This document shows, in pieces, positions 51,263-57,628 of a stretch of 57,628 nucleotides of DNA. This DNA is from an uncultured Ignavibacteriota bacterium. GTDB lineage: Bacteria; Bacteroidota; Ignavibacteria; UBA10030; UBA8401. The DNA lies in the NCBI GenBank assembly GCA_903861125.1, contig CAIOTF010000048.1:1-57628 (forward strand), given 5' to 3'. The position numbers and the translations under genes were made by a program. Positions within the stretch are counted from its first letter, which is position 1. Every line of letters starts with the position of its first letter. Below the pieces are notes generated by a model. That model saw only the letters and a program-made list of their open reading frames with translations, made no database searches and was not told where the DNA came from.

Positions 51263-51688
51263 CTAGAACGGCAGATCCTCATCCTTAGGACCATCGGAAT
51301 GTGCAGGTGCACTTTCTGTTGCGGAACTGCTGCTGGTACCGCCGCTTTTTCCTGCGCCGCCTCCGTCGAGCATAATCAATTGATCGGCAACGATCTCCGT
51401 AACATAACGTTTGATACCGTCTTTTTCATAATTTCGGGTTTGTAATTTTCCTTCAAGGTAAACTTTTTTCCCTTTTTTAAGATACTCGCCGCAAATTTCT
51501 GCCAGTTTCCTCCAGGCAACAATGTTGTGCCATTCGGTTTTTTCCTGTTGATTTCCATCCTGATCCTTCCAACTTTCGCTGGTAGCGATGGAAAATGTTG
51601 CAACGGCTACGCCGCTAGGCGTGTATTTCAATTCGGGGTCTTTACCCAAATTACCGATCAATTGAACCTTGTTTAGACTACGTGACAT
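51263..51688 (-). CDS. ssb: Single-stranded DNA-binding protein
   Basis: 141 residues, a small SSB. The OB fold covers about 1-105 ('[26 protein letters not shown]', '[32 protein letters not shown]'). A Gly/Ser-rich linker follows, then the conserved acidic tip DEDLPF that recruits partner proteins. It coats single-stranded DNA in replication, repair and recombination. The ribosome-binding site is a full AAGGAGG (51692-51699) and a good sigma-70-type promoter lies about 35 bp upstream, so this is a strongly expressed single gene. Confidence 0.96.
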   Translation of the reverse strand: MSRSLNKVQLIGNLGKDPELKYTPSGVAVATFSIATSESWKDQDGNQQEKTEWHNIVAWRKLAEICGEYLKKGKKVYLEGKLQTRNYEKDGIKRYVTEIVADQLIMLDGGGAGKSGGTSSSSATESAPAHSDGPKDEDLPF

Positions 51689-51723
51689 AAGACCTCCTTA
51701 AGTATTGGTGTGAATTGTGAAAA

Positions 51724-51752
51724 AACATACGACAAACGATAAAAAATGTCAA
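51724..51752 (-). promoter_or_regulatory. Sigma-70-type promoter of ssb
   Basis: On the - strand, TTGACA (51752-51747), exactly 17 bp of spacer, then TATGTT (51729-51724). The start codon is at 51688, which leaves about 28 bp of leader including the AAGGAGG. It fits the classic -35/-10 pattern, not the Bacteroidetes TTTG/TAnnTTTG type. Confidence 0.7.
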
Positions 51753-51934
51753 GTGTTCTGAACGGTTAATTTATTGTTTATTCAGGGTCTTTTCTCCCTA
51801 TATTCTGACAGGCAGTTTTTTTATATTTCTATGGAACATCGGTTAGGTGCTGCAAAAAAATCTCAATTCTGCGTAATGCACGAATATCCTTCAGTGCACC
51901 GGTGCGAAATGAATACCATGAACGAAAGATTACT

Positions 51935-53728
51935 ATGATTCGATTGAAGATCCTTACAGCACTTATCCTTTTTTCCGCAGCCATATCTTTAGGACAAAAG
52001 ATCAATCCGGTGCAGATTTCGTTTGCCGGCGGACAAATACGCACAAGCCCCGGCGGACAATTCAACGCTGTCCTGACGATGAGTATCGAAAAGCCGTGGC
52101 ATATCAATTCGAATAAACCGCATGATGAGTCGCTGATTGCGTCAATGGTGAAGGCGAAAGGGAAAGGGATCACACTCACGAATATCGCATATCCGAAACC
52201 GCGTGATGTGACATTCTCTTTTTCCGATCAGCCGATTTCCGTTTTTGAAGGGAATGCCGAAATTGTTCTGTCATTCAAAGCAGACCCCGGAGCATCTTCG
52301 GGGAAACACACGGTCGACGTGCAATTGCTGTATCAGGCATGCAACGATCAGTCTTGCCTTGCTCCGGTTACAGTATCGGCGGCACTCGATGTTATTATAG
52401 AGGGAGCGGCATCCGCGCAACCGTCCGGATCCTCAGTCGAAAAAAAAAACGATTCAACTGATTTTTCAACCGAACCACAGAACACTGGATCAGTTCCGCT
52501 GCAAACTTTTCAAGGTGCAGCGCCGGAAGAAAGCACTCTTGCTTCAACACTGGAAACGAGCGGTCTGGCACTCTCCTTATTATTTATCTTCATCGGCGGA
52601 CTTGCATTGAACCTTACTCCGTGCGTCTACCCGCTTATCCCTATCACCATCGGATATTTTGGCGGACAGAGCGAAGGAAAAACGAGCCGACTGTTTTTGT
52701 TGGGTGTTCTCTATATGCTCGGCATGGCGTTGACATATTCCGTGATTGGTGTTGTCACATCGTTAAGCGGCGCTATTTTTGGAACGCTGCTTCAGAATAT
52801 GTACGTGATTATAGGAATTGCCGCGCTGTTTGTTGTGCTTGCCCTGAGTCAATTCGGTGTGTATGAATTTAATCTTCCGAGTTCGTGGATGGCAATGGCC
52901 GGTGGTGCAAAAGGGGGATCATTCGGCGCATTCTTTATGGGACTGACGATGGGAATCGTCGCAGCGCCCTGCATCGGTCCGTTCGTTCTTGGTCTGGTAA
53001 CATTCGTTGCGGCAAAGGGAGATCCGTTTCAGGGATTCCTGATGTTCTTCGTGCTTGCACTTGGGCTTGGCTTCCCGTATTTGATCCTGGCATTATTTTC
53101 CGGAAAGATCAAGAGTCTTCCACGCTCAGGCGAATGGATGGAAGGGGTGAAGCATCTTTTCGGTTTCATTATGCTCGGCATGGCGATCTATTTTCTTGAT
53201 CCGATCCTGCCGAAAGGAATTCAATTATATACGCTTCCTCTGTTTGGCATAATAGCCGCATCAATCCTCATCTTTGCTGACAAGACGGGGAACGGTGTGA
53301 AAGGATTCCGTACCGTTAAGATTGCACTTTCTTGTATTGTTATAGCTGTATCTGCGTATGCGCTGATCCCGGTTCAAAAACAATCTCCCGATTGGCAGAC
53401 GTTTTCGGAAGCGCAGTATGAAACATCGATAACAAAGAATGAGATGATGATCATCGATTTTTATGCGGACTGGTGTATACCGTGCAAGGAATTGGACGCG
53501 ATGACATTTTCCGATTCAAGAGTAATTACGGAATCGCAGAAGTTCAAAATGTATAAAGCAGATCTCACGAAGTCCGGCACGCCGGAAATTGAAGCATTGA
53601 CGAAACGATTCCGTATCAAAGGGGTGCCGACGGTGCTGATCATTGATTCGAAAGGAAATGAGAGGGAGAGGATTACGGGATTTGTCAACGTGCTGGAATT
53701 CATAAAAAAGATAAAAACAATTTATTAA
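51935..53728 (+). CDS. dsbD: Thiol:disulfide interchange protein DsbD
   Basis: 597 residues from ATG 51935, which begins a signal peptide (MIRLKILTALILFSAAISLG); GTG 51902 would add 11 polar residues. All three parts are present: a periplasmic N-terminal domain (about 22-165, with the Cys pair in 'YQACNDQSCLAP'); an eight-helix membrane domain (about 190-480, with cysteines in 'NLTPCVYPLIPI' and 'AAPCIGPFVLG'); and a C-terminal thioredoxin domain (about 487-597, CIPC in 'DFYADWCIPCKELDAM'). It carries electrons from cytoplasmic thioredoxin to periplasmic reductants. A disulfide-rich exported protein load would fit, but it is widespread housekeeping. Confidence 0.93.
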   Translation: MIRLKILTALILFSAAISLGQKINPVQISFAGGQIRTSPGGQFNAVLTMSIEKPWHINSNKPHDESLIASMVKAKGKGITLTNIAYPKPRDVTFSFSDQPISVFEGNAEIVLSFKADPGASSGKHTVDVQLLYQACNDQSCLAPVTVSAALDVIIEGAASAQPSGSSVEKKNDSTDFSTEPQNTGSVPLQTFQGAAPEESTLASTLETSGLALSLLFIFIGGLALNLTPCVYPLIPITIGYFGGQSEGKTSRLFLLGVLYMLGMALTYSVIGVVTSLSGAIFGTLLQNMYVIIGIAALFVVLALSQFGVYEFNLPSSWMAMAGGAKGGSFGAFFMGLTMGIVAAPCIGPFVLGLVTFVAAKGDPFQGFLMFFVLALGLGFPYLILALFSGKIKSLPRSGEWMEGVKHLFGFIMLGMAIYFLDPILPKGIQLYTLPLFGIIAASILIFADKTGNGVKGFRTVKIALSCIVIAVSAYALIPVQKQSPDWQTFSEAQYETSITKNEMMIIDFYADWCIPCKELDAMTFSDSRVITESQKFKMYKADLTKSGTPEIEALTKRFRIKGVPTVLIIDSKGNERERITGFVNVLEFIKKIKTIY

Positions 53729-53941
53729 TAAATGAGTTTTTGATTTGATCTTTCTTCAAGATCGATAACATTTTATTTCAAACGATGTAATCAAACAAAA
53801 ATAAATTTTTTTTCACGCCAAAGATTATTGGAGAAATTAAACAGATTATGAAATTATTATCAAAAAAATGAAGATTGATTCTCGGCGCTTTTATTCGCAT
53901 TTTATACAATCAAAAACTAAATCATCCAAGGGAGAAATAAC
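53729..53941. other. AT-rich leader region before the last gene
   Basis: 213 bp, strongly AT-rich with T- and A-runs (TTTTTTTT near 53807). No gene or hairpin is visible, and I find no -35/-10 pair with acceptable spacing, although TTTATACAAT lies at about 53900-53909. The last bases contain AAGGGAGAAATAAC, the ribosome-binding site of the next gene. Confidence 0.4.
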
Positions 53942-56900
53942 ATGAAAAAAAGCTATACGATTTTAACTGTATTTTTATTAATGATTATTGGTAGTTCTGG
54001 GGCATTTGCTCAAATTCTGATTGAGAATTTCAACTATACAAATAGTGCCACAGATGGCTTAGCTAAACAATCAAGTGGAGCTTGGTTTAATGTTAATAGT
54101 GGAGATAGTGTACTTGTTGATGTAGGAAGTTTAAGTTACACCGGATACCCAACATCAATTGGTAATAAAATAAAATTTGACGGTACGGGTGTTGATCCGC
54201 AGAGAACCTTCACGGCTCAGACCGCCGGAACCGTCTATTATTCATTTCTTCTCAATTGCACTAGCTTAACGGGTGTTACTTCTACTACGGGAAGTTATTT
54301 TACTGGATTTCGCGGAGGATCAACCAGTACATTTGGCGGTTGTATTTGGCTCAAAAATAACGACGGGAATAGTTTCTTTATCGGAGTGAGTCCACGGTCT
54401 TCTGGTGGAACACCCGTGCAGACATTTTCTACCGCTTCGTATCCAATTAATACCACATTACTTATTGTTGTCGCCTATCAAATTGTTAGCGGTACTTCAA
54501 ATGATGTTGTGAAATTATGGGTCAATCCAAGTGTTGGTGGTGTTGAACCTGCGCCAGATTTTACGATTACAAATAATTCTACTAGCGGAGATCTTGCATC
54601 TGTCGACGGGATTTTTATTCGACAGGATGCTATTGTAGGGACTCCTTTTTTACAAGTTGACGAACAACACATTGGAACATCTTGGAATAATAGCGTAAAC
54701 GGAGTTCTTGAACCGAATGCAGTTTTCAATAAAAAAACCGCAAGCTATGGAAAAGTTAACGTAGGGAACTCGGTATTCGATACGGTGACGGTAACAAACA
54801 GCGGAATGGCTACGCTTAACATTTCTGCAGTTACATCGGGAAGCGGACTATTTGTTGTTAATCCATTAAGTGCAACGATTTTAACGGGTGCTTCGCAAAA
54901 ATTCAGCATGAAATTCACCCCAACGGCTACTGCGGTCACAAATTCAGCCGTTGTATTCACAAGTAATGCTCCGTCATCACCGGATTCAGTGACAGTTTCG
55001 GGTGAAGGGGTTCAAGCCGGGTTTACATTATCTAGGTCGTCAATTTCATTCGGCACGATTTGGAAAGATTCTACAGCAACCGATAGTGTTATTATAACAA
55101 ATATCGGCAAGACATCTCATCTTTTGGTAGACTCTGTGAGATCAACAAATTCTCTTTTCACAGTTCTGCCTTCAGGATCAGCGGACCTTGATACTTCGGC
55201 TTCCAAAACATACGTGGTAAAATTTTCTCCAACGTCGAAAGGCGCGCAATCAGGATCGATTGTATTTTTCCATAATGCTCCGAGTTTGAGAGACACTGTG
55301 AAGGTTACCGGGTCAGGAAAGATAAAAGAAGCACTGTTTACCGCAACTCCGGTATCGCTAAACTTTGGCGCTATCCTCAAAGGGAAGACCAAAAAAGACA
55401 GCATTACGATAAAGAACACCGGAAATGATTCGTTGTTCATCACATCGGTTGCATCATCAAACAACCAATTTACGTTGACGCCTTCTTCTGCCCGGTTAGA
55501 TACAAGTGCATCTCAAAAATTTTATGTTACATTTGCACCAACAAGCACCGGAATTCAGGCAACGGCATTAGTTTTTACCACGAACACAGCTGAAGTTACC
55601 GATACGGTAAAAGCAAAAGGGACTTCGGTGCCCGCAGTAACCATTGCCGAAGCGAGAAAAGATACCAATAGTGATTTTATTGCGGATCATTCCGTTTCAA
55701 AGGATACATTGGTGATATACGGCGTTATTACATCGCCCAATTTCCAGTCAACACAGACCTCATATTTTATACAGGATTCATCGGCCGGTATTAATATATT
55801 CTCGTTTACGTTAACATCGACCAATTTTGCAATCGGTGATTCGGTATTTGTTATCGGATACGTTGCTCAGTTCAGAGGTTTAACGGAATTTACACCTTTA
55901 ACTGTTGATTCGGTGAATTTCGGGATTATCAAACACAATGCAATTGTTCCGAAACCGAAGCGTTTAACGCTTCATCAATTTGTTCTAAGCCCGGAAAGTT
56001 ACGAAGGACAGTTGATTGAGGTTGACACACTGTACAAAGCAACAGGCACATGGCCCGCAGCAGGAGCTTATGCAAGCGTCTATGTAACCAATGTTACCAA
56101 GGCAGATACGGCGCAGATGTTCCTTGATAATGATACAAATATTGACGGATCAGTCGAACCGGAATATCCCTTGAATGTGGTCGGTATTGTAAGTCAATAT
56201 TCGTCAGCATCAACGGTCTATAATAACGGTTACGAAATTATGCCGCGCGATACAGCGGACATCAATCCTCCGCAACCGGTAGTTCGCATGGCTTCAACGC
56301 TTACCACATCGAAGATCCAAACGACTGTAACCAATGTCGGACATATCGGCGGTCTTAATGATTTCCAGGATAAAGTCGGTGTTAAATTTGGCGGTATGGA
56401 ACGTATGTTCGAAGGTTCATTTATCTTTACAACGGATTCTGCGCACGTTTCCAATGCATGGCGTAACCGCTTAGGTGCTTACAGTTCCGGTTTCCGTCCG
56501 TTGAAAAATATAAAAATTAGCCCGGTCGGCACCTCGATCCGTACAGAAACCATGTATGACGATTCGAACCAGGTTCGTCCGCTCGGTATTGCTGTGATCG
56601 AAAAAACATTGGTTGACACCAGTGCTGGAAAAGCTGGTTATCTTCTTGTTCAATTAGGTGTTATTAACAAGACAAATGCAAAGATCTCAAAACTTCGTGT
56701 CGGCGCATTCCTTGATTTTGATATGACTGCAGCTGGCACCACCGATCGCGGCGGAATCATCAGAGATTCAACAAACGTGATCACCGGCGTAAACGGCGGC
56801 AATCCGTTTAAGATGCATGTTGCATACGAACAGGAAAGCGGAGTCAACACTGCATTCTTAGGCATAGTACCGTTAAGTCAGGGTCAGTTAAGCGGCGGAA

Positions 56901-57493
56901 GAATTTCTTCCGGTGCAGCTGAGATCTATCCGACTGGAGTAGCATTCACGGATTCAATAAAGAACAATTTCGTTTCAACATTCCGCGCAACGAATATGTT
57001 CACCGATAACGGCAAGAGTGACGATCAGAGCATTATTGCAAGTGTCGGACCGTATGATATTAATGCAAAAGATACGGTACGTGCGGCATTCGCAGTGATC
57101 AGCGGATCCAGTCTTGGCGATTTAATTGCAACAGCACGTCTGGCTCAGAGAGATTATGTCGCAATAGGGAACGCGTTCGGTCCGGTGACGAAAGTTAATC
57201 CGGAAGAAATTCCGCTCACATTCGCGCTCGATCAGAATTTCCCGAATCCGTTCAATCCGACAACGATGATCCGGTTCGCATTACCGAAGGAATCGAAAGT
57301 ATCGTTGAAAGTATACGATGTAATCGGACGTGAAGTGCGCACTTTGGTCAACGGCGATTTAGCAGCCGGAATCAATACAGTGGAATGGAACGGCCGTAAC
57401 AACCTCGGACAATCCGTTGCTTCCGGTATGTATCTGTATAGAATTCAAGCAGGCACTTTCGTGTCTACAAAGAAGATGATGTTGTTGAAATAA
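53942..57493 (+). CDS. Large secreted modular protein with ASH-type Ig repeats, shared C-terminal module and T9SS sorting domain
   Basis: 1183 residues. The signal peptide ends AFAQ (24). Domains in order: a concanavalin-like beta-sandwich (about 25-255); three ASPM-SPD2-Hydin-like Ig repeats of about 100 residues (257-357, 358-459, 460-563; each 'FGxI/V...DSVTxTNxG' and ending in a VSGxG-like strand); an OB-fold-like region similar to DUF5689/YhcR proteins (about 564-775, 'YFIQDSSAGINIF'); the module shared with the first gene (780-1082); and the sorting domain (QNFPNPFNPTT, ending KKMMLLK). No catalytic motif. Likely an adhesin or structural surface protein. The first ~240 bp are more AT-rich than the rest. 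Confidence 0.85.
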   Translation: MKKSYTILTVFLLMIIGSSGAFAQILIENFNYTNSATDGLAKQSSGAWFNVNSGDSVLVDVGSLSYTGYPTSIGNKIKFDGTGVDPQRTFTAQTAGTVYYSFLLNCTSLTGVTSTTGSYFTGFRGGSTSTFGGCIWLKNNDGNSFFIGVSPRSSGGTPVQTFSTASYPINTTLLIVVAYQIVSGTSNDVVKLWVNPSVGGVEPAPDFTITNNSTSGDLASVDGIFIRQDAIVGTPFLQVDEQHIGTSWNNSVNGVLEPNAVFNKKTASYGKVNVGNSVFDTVTVTNSGMATLNISAVTSGSGLFVVNPLSATILTGASQKFSMKFTPTATAVTNSAVVFTSNAPSSPDSVTVSGEGVQAGFTLSRSSISFGTIWKDSTATDSVIITNIGKTSHLLVDSVRSTNSLFTVLPSGSADLDTSASKTYVVKFSPTSKGAQSGSIVFFHNAPSLRDTVKVTGSGKIKEALFTATPVSLNFGAILKGKTKKDSITIKNTGNDSLFITSVASSNNQFTLTPSSARLDTSASQKFYVTFAPTSTGIQATALVFTTNTAEVTDTVKAKGTSVPAVTIAEARKDTNSDFIADHSVSKDTLVIYGVITSPNFQSTQTSYFIQDSSAGINIFSFTLTSTNFAIGDSVFVIGYVAQFRGLTEFTPLTVDSVNFGIIKHNAIVPKPKRLTLHQFVLSPESYEGQLIEVDTLYKATGTWPAAGAYASVYVTNVTKADTAQMFLDNDTNIDGSVEPEYPLNVVGIVSQYSSASTVYNNGYEIMPRDTADINPPQPVVRMASTLTTSKIQTTVTNVGHIGGLNDFQDKVGVKFGGMERMFEGSFIFTTDSAHVSNAWRNRLGAYSSGFRPLKNIKISPVGTSIRTETMYDDSNQVRPLGIAVIEKTLVDTSAGKAGYLLVQLGVINKTNAKISKLRVGAFLDFDMTAAGTTDRGGIIRDSTNVITGVNGGNPFKMHVAYEQESGVNTAFLGIVPLSQGQLSGGRISSGAAEIYPTGVAFTDSIKNNFVSTFRATNMFTDNGKSDDQSIIASVGPYDINAKDTVRAAFAVISGSSLGDLIATARLAQRDYVAIGNAFGPVTKVNPEEIPLTFALDQNFPNPFNPTTMIRFALPKESKVSLKVYDVIGREVRTLVNGDLAAGINTVEWNGRNNLGQSVASGMYLYRIQAGTFVSTKKMMLLK
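56279..57190 (+). repeat. Long direct repeat, copy 2 (shared secreted-protein module)
   Basis: Matches 1130-2040 in the same orientation at roughly 88% DNA identity by eye, with the most similar stretch at about 56700-57090. The reading frame is the same, so the unit is a protein module rather than a mobile element. Confidence 0.9.
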
Positions 57494-57521
57494 CACGAAA
57501 TGTTCAGCGTTAGTATCACAG

Positions 57522-57552
57522 AAGGACGGTCTTTCGACCGTCCTTTTTTTTT
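57522..57552 (+). terminator. Rho-independent terminator after the last gene
   Basis: AAGGACGGTC and GACCGTCCTT form a perfect 10-bp stem with a TTTC loop, followed by a T-run. It lies 28 bp after the stop. The remaining 76 bp of the window contain nothing I can identify. Confidence 0.93.
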
Positions 57553-57628
57553 GCCAGCCCTGTAATCCAGATTATTACTATCGGGAAATTGTAAAGAATC
57601 CCTGCAAAGTGATAGCTCAGGAATGTAA

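Noticed and set aside
53876-53909. Promoter made of TTGATT and TATACA before the last gene
   Set aside because: The spacing is about 22 bp, too long for a sigma-70 promoter, and the region is so AT-rich that such hexamers are expected by chance.
1130-57190. The end repeats as flanks of a 55-kb composite mobile element
   Set aside because: No transposase, integrase or att-like site is present, the repeats are in-frame parts of genes, and the interval contains normally essential genes (prfA, ssb, tadA). They are better explained as copies of a protein module.
1-57628. CRISPR arrays, tRNA or rRNA genes, riboswitches
   Set aside because: I looked for regularly spaced short repeats, cloverleaf-like segments with CCA ends and long conserved leader structures and saw none. 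A covariance-model search would be decisive.

Overview
The window comes from a Gram-negative member of the Fibrobacteres-Chlorobi-Bacteroidetes (FCB) group, most likely an Ignavibacteria-like lineage; I cannot name a genus. The evidence is indirect: about a dozen proteins end in the same roughly 80-residue C-terminal domain built around 'QN(F/Y)PNPFNP...LGRE...SG(V/L)Y.Y...KKM', which is the type IX secretion (T9SS) sorting domain. There is also a PorV/PorQ-type outer-membrane protein, a TonB-dependent receptor with a carboxypeptidase-regulatory-like N-terminus, and a housekeeping block of prfA, DUF1385, ggt, ssb and dsbD.

Layout. Positions 1-2344 hold the 3' part of a large secreted repeat protein. 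A divergent SSS-like membrane transporter follows (2635-4071), then a secreted multi-module carbohydrate-binding protein (4154-6874). From 6938 to 45857, all on the + strand and mostly with tiny gaps or overlapping stop/start codons, lies a 39-kb polysaccharide-degradation island: TonB-dependent receptor, large secreted protein with calcium-loop-like motifs, PorV/PorQ protein, GH9, GH2, a GH16 with circularly permuted domain order, GH3, lipoprotein GH16, sugar MFS permease, second lipoprotein GH16, GH5, two arylsulfotransferase-like propeller proteins, a CotH-kinase-like protein, a GH-A TIM barrel with an inserted CBM, a GH5-CBM6, a SurA-like parvulin, an SGNH/TPR membrane protein, a CBM9-like protein and a GH3-PA14 enzyme. 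It ends at a clear terminator (45880-45912).

The right part is mostly housekeeping: a membrane HisKA-only protein coupled to tadA, then prfA, DUF1385, ggt and ssb on the - strand, then dsbD on +. The last gene (53942-57493) is a 1183-residue secreted protein whose C-terminal 400 residues are nearly the same as the end of the first gene. The shared central ~910-bp segment forms a direct repeat about 55 kb apart.

How the genes work together (inference): the activities point to beta-glucans (mixed-linkage, laminarin-type or cellulose-derived). Sorting-domain enzymes (GH9, GH2, permuted GH16, GH5-CBM6, TIM-barrel hydrolase) would cut polymer outside the cell or on its surface. Lipoprotein GH16s and GH3 enzymes without sorting domains would act closer to the cell, the TonB receptor would import oligosaccharides across the outer membrane, and the FucP/GluP-type MFS permease would import monosaccharide. 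No SusD homologue, cohesin/dockerin pair, transposase, CRISPR array, tRNA or rRNA was seen.
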